Source: Turnera subulata
Taxonomy: Eukaryota > Streptophyta > Magnoliopsida > Malpighiales > Passifloraceae
Direction of reading: 5' to 3'
NCBI GenBank assembly: GCA_028386065.3
Contig: JAKUCV010001851.1
Location: 46,232 to 110,231, forward strand
DNA: 64,000 nucleotides
Shown: piece by piece, positions 1 to 11,726 of the stretch
Layout of the letters: each line of letters begins with the position of its first letter
Position numbering within the stretch: position 1 is the first letter of the stretch
The notes under the pieces: generated by a model
The model's input: only the letters and a program-made list of their open reading frames with translations
Told to the model about the DNA's origin: nothing
The model's database searches: none
Made by a program: the position numbers and the translations under genes

Positions 1-148
1 CCGTTTATGCTGCGCATACATTGGTTGGTATCCCGCGAGGCAGAGGCAACAAGCTTCTGGATGGTTTGGTATAAGGCCTTTGGGTGCCCTGTGGCACATT
101 GTGGGTGCACATGGTACCTGGCCGGTCACGCTTAGCGGGGGCGTGACA
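1..148 (+). repeat. 3' end of the 5' LTR of the non-autonomous element
   Basis: Identical by eye to 3970-4117 at a constant offset of 3969, ending in the same GGGGGCGTGACA. The identity suggests a recent insertion. Confidence 0.9.
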
Positions 149-152
149 GTTA

Positions 153-164
153 TGGTAGCGGAGC
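153..164 (+). other. Primer binding site
   Basis: TGGTAGCGGAGC starts four bases after the LTR end. It resembles the common plant site complementary to initiator tRNA-Met (TGGTATCAGAGC) with mismatches. The same 12-mer occurs at the equivalent place in the Gypsy element A (55566-55577, minus strand), so the two share a primer type. Confidence 0.65.
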
Positions 165-1520
165 ATGTTTTTATAAAAGGGATAGGTGTCTAATGTCGGT
201 TCTGTCATATGGGTGTGACCGAATTGGTAAGGGGGCTTGGCTTTATAATTTTGCTGAAGGGGCATAGGTTGTTGAGTCTTGTTGGCTAATACCCATCGAG
301 TTAGAAGTTGGGTTTGGTGAGAGATTTGTGTTCTATATGCATTGTTTGTGTTTTATGTGTTGCTGTGTTTTCATGTTTGCTTGATGTGTTGTTTTGGAAA
401 CTCGTGAGCAGGTTATGTTGGCATGGAACATTTGGGAATAAGGTATTAAAGGAAGTAAGTAATGGTTTGGTGGATTTAAATGTGTAAAGGATGGTGGAGT
501 ATGTCATGTGAAGGATTGGGATAGTTTTTGAACTAAAGGAAGAATTGAGGTATAGGTGGAAAGTGTTCTAGGAGAGTGATGTCTAAGTATCGAGAGATTT
601 TGTATTTTGGGAGCCTTAGCTCAATACTAGCAAGTTAAGGGTAGTAGATAGCGTTGGGGTAGTAGATAGCGTCGGGTAACCTAAGGATGAGTAAGGTTTG
701 AAGGAGTTGGTCGGGAATGCCAAGTTTTAGAATAGGGTTCGTAATTAAAGAATGATTGAACCCCATGATTATTTAAAGTTAGTCTTGATTATTTGGAGTT
801 AGATTATGAAGTGTTAAGTTCTGAGGAGGTATATTGATGCATACTTTTGGGAGTTATTACCAGAAATTGAAAGGAAATTGATCATATCTTTTGTTAATGG
901 AAACACTTGAGGATGGTAATGCTTGGGAGATGATACTAAGTTTAGATGTTGAGGTTTAAGCGGAGTTGCGCAGCGGAAGTATGATTGTCTCGTTTAGTGT
1001 GCAATTGGCTTGAGTGGGATATTTTGGTGGCTCAGTTGGTGCGATTGGCGCACCAGTGAGCACCAATGTGCGGGCAACACATTTGTGGTCCGGTTGGGGT
1101 AATTGGTTTTGTTGACCCATTGGCACAGTAGTGTGCTAATGGTGCACCATAGTGGAGTGAATAAGAGGTAGGCGCTACTAGCAATGTTAAAGTGGGTGTA
1201 CGGACTGTGAGCAGAACAATAATCCAAGAGACTATGATTTGGTTATTAAGGTCTGAGACACGGGTTAGAGTGAGATGGGACAATAAGGAAGTATTACATT
1301 TATATTGGTGAACTAGACATGTTATTTGGAGTATCTAAGTTATGGAAACACTAGTTGAGATGTTTAGTAAAGATAGAGGAAGAATGGAATATGGAGTAAA
1401 GCAATCGCTTATGAGAATATTTAAGGTTGATTAAGAGTTATACGGAAAGATCGATGTTATCTTTGAGGTTATGGTAATATTCAGATTTCGAGGACGAAAT
1501 TTTTCTGAAGGAGGGGATAC
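165..1520 (+). other. Non-coding internal region of the non-autonomous element
   Basis: No protein-like ORF of retroelement type is visible. A short tandem duplication of a GTAGTAGATAGCGT unit lies near 640-675. Near 1022-1160 there is a cluster of GTGC/GCAC words. The 3' end has the hairpin ATTTCGAGGACGAAAT (1485-1500) and a polypurine tract at about 1507-1519, directly before the 3' LTR. Confidence 0.7.
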
Positions 1521-4117
1521 TGTGATACCCCTAAGTACACCCTAGAGTATAGTGGGATGCCAACATTACAAGAGTTGGGTGTAACACGTTTATTGGGGAT
1601 GTTCGTGATTGTTGGTTCCTATGTCAGGAAATCGATAGGCGATGATAACATTCGTGGTGTACAAGTTAGTGCGGGTTTTGGGCACGATAATATAAATTAG
1701 TATCGGATTGAGGGCAATGGTGAGCATTGGATTGGCTTAGAGCACACACATAGGTTTGTAGTGACCCGATGGCACAATTGGCCTATTTTGGTGTACCGAG
1801 TGCCCGGCTTGCTTGATTGGCCAATAAATGATGGTTAATGATTGGAATGTATTTACTTGGTGTAATAGGTACACTAGAGGCACAATTGGCCAAGAAAAAT
1901 ACCCGTTGGCTCGAGTTGGCACGAAATGGTGCACAACGGGTGCACCGGGGTGCCCGTTGGTGCACAATCGGGCCCGTTGATGTGTAAATTCATGATTGGC
2001 CAAACCGACCAATCAGAGTGAGCCAAGTAGCTCGGGAATAAGCTGCGGGTGGCTTTGGGTGTGCAAGCTAGCAGCTCGGTGTCACGAGTCAATTGGACCG
2101 AAAACAAGCACGAGGTGGCACGTGCTTGTGCAAGTGGCAAGCTTTGGGCAAGAGGTGGCAAGTGGGTGCTCACTCACCTACTTGCCCATGCATTAAGGAG
2201 GTGAAGCAGGCACCTCTCACCCATATCTCCAGAACCAAATTCGTGCTCAGCTTGAGAGGGGAAAGAGAGAGAGAAAGAGAGAAAGAGAAGGGAAGTGAGC
2301 TAAGGGGTTCTGCTCTCGGGCAGACTGACCCCTAGCCACTAAAATGAGGATTCCGGCCAAACCACCGGTTGGAATTGCGTGAAACCAAAGCCCAGAGTTA
2401 GGTAACATCCATATCTATCTATGGGAACCGATCTTGTAGTTTTTGGAGCCAAAATGAGAGAGTTATGAACTCTCAAAGTCGACTGTTCAACAGCTGTCCT
2501 GCAGCAGTCTCCCTGTTTGCCCCGAGTTGGTGTTTGAGCCATATCTTGAGCTAGATAGCTTAGAATTGAGTGTTCTTGGCGGCTCTGGAAAGATAAGAAA
2601 CAGGGGTATAATTGTTATGTTGATGGCCAGAGTTGGTTCGGCCTATAAGGCCTTTGTATTTCGTGTTGAAATTGCTGGTGGTGCAGGGCAGTTTCTGCCC
2701 GATTTGAGAAAAGATAAGTGTTATGGTTTTGAGTTGTGTTTGACAACCTATAGCTGCTGTGAATTAATTAAATTGTATTTTTGAGTATGTGGAACAGGGA
2801 CTAAGGTCCAAGAAACCCAATGGTTCCAAAAGAGAGGAATTGGCTTAGGGATGCCTAGGTGTTGGTAAGTAAATAGGTTATGCGGGCTAGTGATTGCTAG
2901 TGCACCTTTGTTGGGCGGAAGGCCATTTTGCATGCTTATTGTGCATGATTGTGTGTTGTTTTGGCTTGCTGGTCATTTTGGACTAATTTTCCATTGCTGG
3001 ACTCTGAGGGCGAAATATGCTCAGTTGGGATTTGTTGGTTATTTGTGGATGATTGTGATGCAATGGCATCCTATTGGTGCATGTGATTGTGTTGTATGCT
3101 TGTGGCATTCTTGCTGCCCTTGTTGGCTTGTTTGCATTGCACTTGTGGTGCTGATGTTTGGTATTGCACTTGATGTGCTTGTGATTGACATTGCACTTGT
3201 GATGATTTTGATTGGCATTGCATTATCTTGAATGCGTGTGTGATTGTGGTACCACTGGCCAGTTGTTTGGGTGCACAAGGGTGCACGTATTATGGAAAAG
3301 GGCCAACATGGAGTTGGCGTATATGGAAGGGGCCAACGTGGAGTTGGCATAATATGGAAAAGGGCCAACGTGGAGTTGGCGTATATGGATTTGGGTGGTG
3401 CTACGAAGGGCGCTGTGTGTGCCTCGGTAGCAAGCCATATGCACTTGTGGGCTATTCGGTTATGCCTCGTACGTGGGGCTGTGGGATATGATTGTGCATG
3501 TGTGCAGGGCTGCTGGGGTATGCAAGTAGGCCCAGAGTACATCACAAGGCTTACCCGTGGGCCTGGTCACGGTGGTTTGGAAATGGATTGTTCCGAGGCG
3601 TGAGTGCCCGGTACTTGTGCATTGCACCATTTATGTGCTGCTTGACTGTGTGTTGCCCATGCCGAGCCTTGTGTGCATTTTGTGATTACTTTCTTGCATG
3701 GCTTATTTACTTGCTGAGTTTTATACTCACCCCCCCTATTTCTCCATTTGTCTTACAGGTGCGAGATTGAGAGTACGGGCAATAGGTCGATGGGTATAGT
3801 CGAGTCGGGTTCCATTAATTATTTAATTGTATTGGTTTTCACTTGGAGGTTTTGTATTTGTAAGGAAGAGTTAGTGCCCCTTTGTAGCAACAATTTTATA
3901 ACATTAGTGGATATGGATTGTTTTACACTCTTTAGGGGTCTACGTTGCCTTTGCATTTGTTGTTTGCTTCCGTTTATGCTGCGCATACATTGGTTGGTAT
4001 CCCGCGAGGCAGAGGCAACAAGCTTCTGGATGGTTTGGTATAAGGCCTTTGGGTGCCCTGTGGCACATTGTGGGTGCACATGGTACCTGGCCGGTCACGC
4101 TTAGCGGGGGCGTGACA
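1521..4117 (+). repeat. 3' LTR of the non-autonomous element (about 2.6 kb)
   Basis: Begins TGTGATACCCC right after the polypurine tract and ends GCGTGACA at 4117, where Copia coding sequence resumes. It contains GTGCAC-rich short repeats at 1740-1990, a GA-rich stretch near 2260-2290 and a three-unit hairpin repeat at 3291-3389. ORFs inside it resemble no retroelement protein and are treated as chance. Confidence 0.85.
3291..3389. repeat. Three 31-bp tandem units, each with a hairpin
   Basis: The unit starts TATGGAAAAGGGCCAAC and repeats at 3291, 3322 and 3353. Each holds an inverted repeat GCCAAC-n5-GTTGGC (3302-3318, 3332-3348, 3364-3380). Outside the stems the units vary slightly in an A/G run and in the link between units. 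Confidence 0.85.
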
Positions 4118-4118
4118 A

Positions 4119-7100
4119 GCTCACCCGAGAAAGAAGCCCAAGACAGAACAACAAGGCCAAAAGAAGCGACGAAGTACCAATATGGCACGTGTGAAGTGCT
4201 ATAACTGTAACCAAAAGGGCCACAATGCTCGTGATTGCACTGAGCCTAAGAAAAAGGTACTTTCAACTGCTTATGCTAGTGAACTTTGTGTTTCTAGCTC
4301 TGTTTTTCTAACTAAATCTAATCCTTTGTGGATTATAGACTCAGGAGCCACAGGCCACATAGCGCGGGAACGTGATGCCTTTGTTGACTTTCGGCGGGTC
4401 ACACGTGGAGCAAAATGGATATATGTGGGAAACAACTCTAAAGTTGCTGTTGAAGGGATTGGATCATGCAAGTTAGTCCTGCGTGGTGGTCGAGACCTTC
4501 TCCTACATGATGTTCTCTATGCTCCTTCGATTCGTCGAAATATTATATCTGTCAAAACTTTAATAAGTTTGGGTTTCACTTTGTTATTTCATGACAATTT
4601 CGTTAAGTTGACTTTGTGTTCAACCTTATTCGGTTTTGGTTACATGACCGGAGGTTTTTATGTTATGGATTTGGATGATATTTCTATTAATAGTGCTTGT
4701 TTTCCCATGATTGTTTCTTCGCGTAATTATGACGTTGATGTAAACTTATGGCATACTAGACTTGGTCACATTGGCCAACAAAGGATGCAAAGGTTAGCAA
4801 AACAAGGTTTGCTTCCAAGCATCGAACAAGTGGAATTGTCTACTTGTGAATGTTGTCTAGCTGGAAAATTAGCACGAAAACCTTTCGGTAAGGCAATCAG
4901 AGCCGAATTTCCTTTGAAATTAGTCCATTCAGACATCTGTAGGCCTATGAATGTTAGGACCAGGCACGGAGTATACTATTTCATCACATTTATAGACGAC
5001 TATACTCGGTATGGTTATGTCTATCTAATTTTCCACAAATCAGAGGTACTAACATGCTTCCAAAGCTATATGAGCTTAGTGGAAAATCAATTGGATCGAA
5101 AGATTAAAGCCATTCGAACTGATCGTGGCCGCGAGTATCTCTCGGCCTAATTTAAAGGAATTTGTGATGAAAAGGGCATAGTTCATCAGTTGACTATACC
5201 TAGCACTCCTCAACAAAATGGTGTTGCGGAGAGACGGAATAGAACATTTCTTGAGATGGTTAGGTCAATGATGGCACAAGCTCAATTGCCAATTACCTTT
5301 TGGGGTGATGCCTTATTGACAGCTGCCTATGTACTTAACCGAGTGCCTAAAAAATCAGTTGCAACCACTCCATATGAGTTGTGGACTGGTAGACAGCCCG
5401 ACTTGAGTGTTCTAAGACCTTGGGGTTGTGCTGCTTATACACATGATTCTTCTCATAAACATGGGAAATTGGGCCCAAGAGGGAAGAAAAGTATCTTTAT
5501 TAGATACTCTGAAACCTCAAAGGGCTATGTGTTTATAAGCCAGCAAGACAGTGGGAGTGTAACTGAATTTGAGTCACGCGATGTCACATTCTTAGAGGAT
5601 GAGTTTCCTAAGAAGGGTCAGGTAGGACAAGACCTATCTTTGTTTGAGAATAAGGATCAAGGATCACTTCATTCAGGTGGGAGAATTTTAATAGATGATG
5701 AGTTTGTCTCTCATCAACAACCTCCTTCATCATCAAATACGAATGCAAGTAATCCTGTTGCTTCAAATGAGACCGACAAAATGCATCTAATTCCAAGTGG
5801 GAGTGAGATTAACATTTTTTATCCGAGTGGAAGCCACATTGATCCAGAAGGGAACAATGAATCACAATTAAGACGTGGTTCACGTGTAAAGACTCCTCGC
5901 CGACGATTTGATATCGAAGGTGGTAAACTCTTTATGATGCTGCTGCATGACGACCATGAGCCAAGAAATGTAAAAGAGGCTCTCTCAAGCCCTTCTAAGG
6001 AAAAATGGACAAAAGCAATGGAAGACGAGATGGAGTCCATGCGAGTCAACAAAGTTTGGGAACTAGTTGATCCCCCTAAAGGACGCAAAGCCATTGGGAA
6101 CAAATGGGTTCTCAAGATTAAGCTCAAAGCTGATGGCACAGTTGAAAGATATAAGGCTAAACTGGTGGCGAAAGGGTATACACAACAAGTTGGGATAGAC
6201 TACGAAGAGACTTTCTCACCTGTTGTACGCTTTACCTCTATTCGCCTAATTCAAGCTACTGTTGCAAACTTAGATCTAGAATTACATCAGATGGATGTCA
6301 AAACTGTCTTTCTCAATGGTGAGTTAAGTGAAGAGATTTACATGGAACAACCTGAGTGTTTCATCGAAAAAGGCCACGAACACAAGGTTTGTAGACTTTT
6401 GAAGTCTATTTATGGTCTTAAACAATCTTCAAGGCAGTGGTATATACGCTTTCACAATGTCGTCTTATCAAATGGTTTTACTATGACCGAAGAAGACCAT
6501 TGTGTATATACCAAAAGATCTAGAAACAAGTTTGTGATTTTGACATTATATGTTGATGACATGCTTATAGCTGGAAATGATCTGGAGTTCATCAACGAGG
6601 CTAAGACCTGGTTGTCATCTCAATTTGAGATGAAGGATATGGGTGAAGCTGCATATATTCTTGGAGTAAAGATTTCAAGAGATCGTTCTAAGAAACTATT
6701 ATATCTCTCCCAGGAGAATTATATTAGAAAAGTTCTTGAACGATTTAACATGCAAAATAGTAACCCTATCGATACCCCCATTAGCAAAGGCCATACCTTG
6801 GGAAATCACATGTGTCCTAAGACTCCTGAAGAACGAAAAAAAATGAGCCGAGTTCCATATCGGAGCGCAGTCGGAAGTCTGATGTATACTATGGTATGCA
6901 CTAGACCAGATATCTGTCAAGTAGTTGGCTTGGTAAGCAGATATCAATCTGACCCAGGCCCAACACATTGGAAAGCAGTAAAGAGAATCATGAGATATCT
7001 AAAAGGGACTGCTGATTACTCGCTTTGTTATCGAGGCGGACAGGATCTACGATTGATTGGATACACTGATGCTGACCATGGAGGGGATCCAAATGATAGA

Positions 7101-7526
7101 AAGTCTACGTCTGGATATGTTTTCTTACTAAGTGGTTGCGCCATATCCTGGAGCAGTAAGAAACAATCATGTGTTTCCTTGTCCATAATGGAAGCCGAAT
7201 ATGTGGCTCTCGCTTCAGCTGCACAAGACGCTGTTTGGCTGAAAAGGTTCTTAGAGCGCCTTGTAGAAAATGCAGAAAACACTAATCCAGTGTTAGTCTA
7301 TTGTGACAGTCAGGCTGCAATTTCTTCCACCAAGGGTCCTAAGTTCCATTGCAAAACCAAACACATAGATATCAAGTATAACTATGCGAGAGACATGGTT
7401 GCACGCAAGGTGGTCGATGTGAAGTATTTACCTACAGGGGATATGTTGGCCGATCCATTAACTAAACCTGTACCTAGAGATGTGTTTGTTAAACACATTA
7501 AGTCTCAAGGGTTGTATAGGTTTTGA
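4119..7526 (+). pseudogene. Copia gag(C-term)-pol polyprotein, one in-frame stop
   Basis: Visible domains in order: gag nucleocapsid knuckle C-x2-C-x4-H-x4-C at about 4197-4240 (CYNCNQKGHNARDC), aspartic protease core with DSGATGHI, the integrase H-H-C-C region (LWHTRLGH ... CECC) and catalytic core with a SD, RTDRG and NGVAERRNRT series, reverse transcriptase with TLYVDDMLIAG, and RNase H with TDADHGGD and MEAEYVALA. Integrase before RT identifies Copia. The reading frame is open except for TAA at 5148-5150, between the second and third integrase acidic residues; both sides are in the same frame. The gag start is lost to the inserted LTR element. One lesion in 3.4 kb indicates a young but disabled copy. 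Confidence 0.9.
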
Positions 7527-8584
7527 ATACTTCATTTTATTTGTTTCCCATTGTTCACATAGCTATTTAATGTTCTTCTAATTATCGATGAAGTTGAATT
7601 CATACATGTATGTATTTTTTTTGGATGGATGTTATGTACATTCCTCAATTAATTGCTTTACTGTAAAGTATGTCAAGTAGACAAGAGGTTAGCCTTCTCA
7701 CACAGGTAACCGCCTCCTTATCTTAGTGATAAGTAGAGAAGAGACGAGTTTTAAGTAAAATTATCATATGGATAATTTTAGAGCCAATTGCTTAAGCGTC
7801 GAATGAGTAATGACAAAAGGTCATTCAATAGATGAAATATGTTCATCTAGTCTACTTTATGGGCCAGATGTGAGTTCAAGTTAATGGGTAGATCAAGGAA
7901 CTCAAGTTTGGATACTTATAGTGTCTAAATTTCATCTGTACAGCATTCCTTACGGAAAAAGACATACGCTCCACGGAAAAGGAGAAAATGTTGTAGCACA
8001 TGTTTCATACCATGTGTGCTTTCATTATCGACCAAATGGGTTAACATAAGTTTAATCTCCGCTTATTGTTGTGTGAGACCCAAAGCCTTTATGGTGGCTC
8101 TATCGTGTACCCTTAGGACTCCGATCAGGTACTTGAGATTCAGCTTGATGAAACGATAGAATCACACAACGGTTTCCTGGTACCTGTGACTAAGCCAGAC
8201 CGCCCTGTACAGATCTTTTCGTTCAATTCAACTCAATTCTCCTAGCACTCTTCTCCTTCTAGTAACTGGCTTTAGTGTAATCAAACATAAGTGGCCACGT
8301 GGTCAATACTGAAATGGTTATAATTGTGAATACAATATATCTTAATAAGTGAGATCTTCGGTAGATTTCTAATGTGATTTATGATCTATGGTACTTGCGT
8401 ACTTTCTGATCTACTTAAATTTTTTTAATGAGAGGCTATATATTCCTAATAGATGTATAGCATTTGACTCTCAAAGTATGCTGGTCGCACAATCTACTTC
8501 CCTGTATGAAATTCTGTGACTCTGAGAGAATTTGTTTCTCATGATTGTTGTATGTGTGCACTCTCATTATGTGTGAGTGAGAGA
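7527..8584 (+). other. 3' untranslated internal region of the Copia element
   Basis: About 1.06 kb between the pol stop and the presumed LTR start. It is AT-rich, with no ORF resembling an envelope or other extra gene. It ends in GTGTGAGTGAGAGA, a plausible weak polypurine tract before TGTTGGAA. Confidence 0.5.
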
Positions 8585-9400
8585 TGTTGGAATAAAACGA
8601 TAAGTACACCCACAATGAGGTGCACAGTCATGATAGACTGTAGGGACCTTCACTAATGATGCAATATAATCCGTTCACCCACAATGGGTGCAGGATAATT
8701 AGTGCTTTGCTGTAAATAAAAGTGAAGGAATATTTCAACAACCAGGCAACCATATTTTTCCTATAAATTGCTTATCCAACGGGTGATAGAGCAAGCCAGG
8801 GAAAAACCAAGGCAGACACATACAGAAAACCTTGAGGGCACAGTAAAAGAGGGTTTAGGTTGTGGAGACTCGGAAGTCGATCCAACAAACCGTGACGACT
8901 TCCTCCGACCGGTAAATCGAGCTAAGCTCCCGATCCTGCTTCCGCTGCATCGCTAGGAAATAGAAGTAAGTTTCATGTACTATGCTTTCCTTCACATCAC
9001 TATTTCTAAGGTTAAGTCCGCACGGACTTCATTATATCATTATTTTAACTAATTAATTCATTATATGTAATGATATTGGCAATTCAAAATTTTCCTTATT
9101 CAAATTCGCGCACTAAAATTGGGTTTGGGTAGAATTAGGTCTGTAATTAAAAACACAATCATATCTTTTGAAATTGTAGATTTATTAAAGAGCTCACGAT
9201 ATGCTAGATTTGGAAGAATTGAAAACACGCTTGTGCTTCAATCCACGAATTTCTACCATTTATCTCTTCCTTTTTATTGTCGGCGCGTCAATGGATTTCG
9301 ATAAATGCACGTTCCAAGCGAGATATCTAGTTAGAAGGATTTTTTCCTTCTTAATCAACACGAAAATCAGCAAATGCAGCAACATCTCCGAATCAAAATA
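8585..9400 (+). repeat. Probable 3' LTR of the Copia element (right end uncertain)
   Basis: Begins TGTTGGAATAAAACG, a typical Copia LTR start, after a purine-rich stretch. Near the start a motif ACCCACAATGRGGTGCA occurs twice (about 8609 and 8679). A TATA-like CTATAAAT lies at 8761-8768, about 180 bases in. The partner LTR is outside the window, so the CA end could lie anywhere between roughly 8.99 and 9.4 kb. Confidence 0.5.
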
Positions 9401-10930
9401 AGTAAAGACTAAATTCCATTTATTGTGGATTACACTAACAAGCAAGAAAATAAATTAGTGAAGCTGACAAAGAAACTGACAAACATTATCAAAGCATGCT
9501 CTTAGCCCATAATTTGCTTCATCAGCCATATTCTTTCCACTCTAAGAAACTGACAAACCATGAGGACGGTGCCCCATAAATACTCTTTCCACTCTATTTT
9601 TCTGTTCAGCTGAATCATCAATGAAGAACGAATCTTTTTACCTTTTTTTCCAGTTTAATTAGTGAATTTGTCAGCTTGTGTACTGTGGATAAACAACCTC
9701 GCATGTGTTGTGTAGTAGTACTGCCTTGTACTACTGCTCATTCCTCGTACTACATTTCAAACTCCAAATGATCGTCATCTTACCTGGCAAATGCATCAAA
9801 TTAACACATGGATTTGCAGAATTGGCACGAAAGCATGACCAAAAGTTCAAAGCCAATTCCAATACGTTGTGCTTAATCGGTGTTTTACTTGGAGCTTAAC
9901 TGGGAAATACGTGTGTACCTCTATTGTGTAATGGTAGCAACTTTCGAGATAGGGGCCACAGCACTCCATGCATCAACCAACCACAACGATCATTCTCTTT
10001 TGTTTTCTTCTGCTTGGGGAGTGCCTCATTCTTGACTTCCAACACATGGTGATAATCAACCTCGTTTATATCTTAATTTTGAACCAAATTCAGTTAGGTA
10101 AAGTATATGATTGAAGGTTAGAATTCAATTTGGTAAACCTATACTATAATCCAAGGGAACATTCAGCTCATAAGTACGAGCGCAATCCCATTCTGTGACA
10201 CGCGACTTGATGTAATCTGAAAATAGAGGATGTGTATTTTATTGATTGTTCTTGGGGTGTACAGAGAAAACGTGGCGTGAACAATGCCCGAGTTTAGCTA
10301 TTTTTAGATTACATTATATCGAAATAAATGGGCCTTAGGGGGTATTTATAGAGCGGTGCCTTGTAAACGGGCTTCTCGGAAAAATTAGACTTGATGGGTT
10401 CGGACTCGGTCTTCGGACCTGAGTTCTCTTGGAAATGGGCCCAGCGGGTATAATAATAAATATATCAGGACTGATTCAGGGGAACTCTAGCTGATGCTGT
10501 ACTTGATAATCCCAATCTTAACCAGTATTGTCCAAAAAGTACTTGATGACTCCAAATTAATCATTCTTTTCTTTGAACTTAAAGTTCTTTTTTTCTTTTC
10601 TGACATAATTTCGTTCAATTACTCTTCGCCATGCTCATATCATATAAGTATAGTACCGTGCAATTAGACTTGGAGTCAAATAACCCAAGACCTCTGTGTG
10701 CCCCATAGTTTTACTGAAGTTACAGCAATAGTAATCATTTTTTTTTTTTATTGCCGAGAACATAAATAACAGCAATAGTAATCATGATTATTTGAGTTGT
10801 TTTCCATTTCTTTGATAATAATTAGTGGATCAGATAAGGACCATAAGGTTCTTTTCTAACTTGTTTAAATTGATACAATTTTCCAAACGGGCCCAATTAA
10901 GGAGGCCCAAAAGCCAGTAAAAACGCACAA
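9401..10930. other. Intergenic, no gene seen
   Basis: AT-rich sequence without long ORFs or recognisable protein similarity. The only structure noted is a small inverted repeat: a GATGTAATCTGAAAATA arm at about 10211-10227 against its imperfect complement at about 10298-10320. It could be a minor MITE-like hairpin or chance. Confidence 0.5.
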
Positions 10931-10941
10931 ATCACAATCTA

Positions 10942-10949
10942 TTTATAAA
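10942..10949 (+). promoter_or_regulatory. Possible TATA box of the COPT5-like gene
   Basis: TTTATAAA about 340 bases upstream of the ATG, followed by an A/C-rich and then CT-rich leader that contains a GA microsatellite. This would imply a 5' UTR of about 300 bases. No transcript evidence is available from the sequence. Confidence 0.3.
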
Positions 10950-11234
10950 CCTTAAAGCCTAGTACATCTGTAAACCAAAATCAAAGCAAATCCAAAACAA
11001 TCAATCATAGTACAAACTAAACCAAAAAACATGTACTCCACTGTTGTACTTCACAAAACCTTTTTTACCTGCAAGACAAAGTACAAGCTCTTGGTTTTAA
11101 TAAAAAGCTGCTTCTCTCTGTCTCACTTCGCCTTACTGACCAGTAAGTAAGTAGCTTTCTCCCTCCAAAACTCCCTCGTTTCTTTCTCTCTCTAAACCCA
11201 GCGAGAGCGAGTCAAAGAAACCCAGCACACACAA

Positions 11235-11257
11235 AGAGAGAGAGAGAGAGAGAGAGA
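11235..11257. repeat. (AG)n microsatellite in the COPT5-like 5' leader
   Basis: About eleven AG units lie roughly 30-55 bases upstream of the start codon, followed by an A-rich stretch (AAATAAAATAAAAAAAA). Such GA tracts are common in plant 5' UTRs. Confidence 0.85.
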
Positions 11258-11288
11258 AAACCAAAAAAATAAAATAAAAAAAAATAAA

Positions 11289-11726
11289 ATGATGCACATG
11301 ACCTTCTACTGGGGCCGGGAGGTGACTCTCCTGTTGGACACGTGGCGCACCAAGACCTGGCTCGCCTACGCGCTCTCCCTCCTCGCTTGCGCACTCGCCT
11401 CCCTCTTCTACCAGTACTTGGAAAACCGCCGCGCTCAGCTCAACAAGGCAGCTGCGGCTGCGGCCAAGGCGAAGCCCTCCTCCTCCGCGGCGATCGACGT
11501 GCCGCTTCTGCGGGGGAAGGCCGGCGGGGGGAAGTGGACGGCGGCGAGGGTGGCGGGATCGGTGGTCTTCGGGATAAACTCGGCGATCGGGTACTTGCTG
11601 ATGCTGGCCGTCATGTCGTTCAACGGAGGGGTGTTTGTGGCTGTCATTTTGGGGCTGAGCGTTGGGTATTTCCTGTTCAGGAGTGAAGATGAGGCGGTGG
11701 CCGATAATCCATGTGCTTGTGCTTAG
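11289..11726 (+). CDS. COPT5: COPT5-like copper transporter (Ctr family), 145 aa, intronless
   Basis: A small membrane protein of the Ctr/COPT family, which moves Cu(I) across membranes as a trimer. COPT5 of Arabidopsis is vacuolar/prevacuolar and releases stored copper (known for the family). Seen here: the N-terminus MMHMTFYWG, the COPT5 type with a very short Met/His-rich end rather than the long Met-rich domain of plasma-membrane members; the YQYLENRR segment after TM1; a variable Ala/Lys/Ser-rich loop (about residues 54-80); TM2 with the M-x3-M selectivity motif (MLAVM) followed by SFNGGVF; TM3 with a G-x3-G packing motif (GLSVG); and a Cys-rich tail ending CACA. The length matches COPT5. 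The ATG was chosen because MMHMTFYWG is the conserved start and the upstream sequence is leader-like. The coding part is GC-rich against AT-rich flanks, with no defects. Confidence 0.93.
   Translation: MMHMTFYWGREVTLLLDTWRTKTWLAYALSLLACALASLFYQYLENRRAQLNKAAAAAAKAKPSSSAAIDVPLLRGKAGGGKWTAARVAGSVVFGINSAIGYLLMLAVMSFNGGVFVAVILGLSVGYFLFRSEDEAVADNPCACA

Larger units (their letters stand above)
1..4117 (+). mobile_element. Non-autonomous Gypsy-type LTR element (LARD-like), 5' end outside window
   Basis: The window opens inside the 5' LTR. Its last 148 bases (1-148) are repeated without a visible mismatch at 3970-4117. Between the LTRs lies only about 1.37 kb without gag or pol coding capacity, while the 3' LTR alone is about 2.6 kb. 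The LTR begins TGTGATACCCC and ends GCGTGACA (TG...CA). A tRNA-Met-like primer site follows the 5' LTR, and a purine-rich tract (GAAGGAGGGGATAC) precedes the 3' LTR. The element must use proteins of another element. The hairpin motif ATTTCGAGGACGAAAT before the purine tract is shared with the Tekay-like Gypsy element at 47.6-55.8 kb, so that lineage is a plausible helper (inference). The element sits inside a Copia gag gene, which resumes at 4118. Confidence 0.85.
4118..9400 (+). mobile_element. Ty1/Copia retrotransposon, 5' part split off by the inserted Gypsy element
   Basis: From 4119 the sequence reads in one frame through the end of gag (zinc knuckle), protease, integrase, reverse transcriptase and RNase H, the Copia domain order. 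About 1.06 kb of 3' untranslated sequence follows the pol stop, then a probable 3' LTR beginning TGTTGGAATAAAACG at 8585. The 5' LTR and most of gag must lie left of the window, beyond the inserted element. The right end of the LTR cannot be fixed without its partner, so 9400 is a rough limit. Confidence 0.8.

Noticed and set aside
10209..10320. Small inverted repeat, possible MITE
   Set aside because: Arms short and imperfect, no flanking duplication; may be chance in AT-rich DNA.
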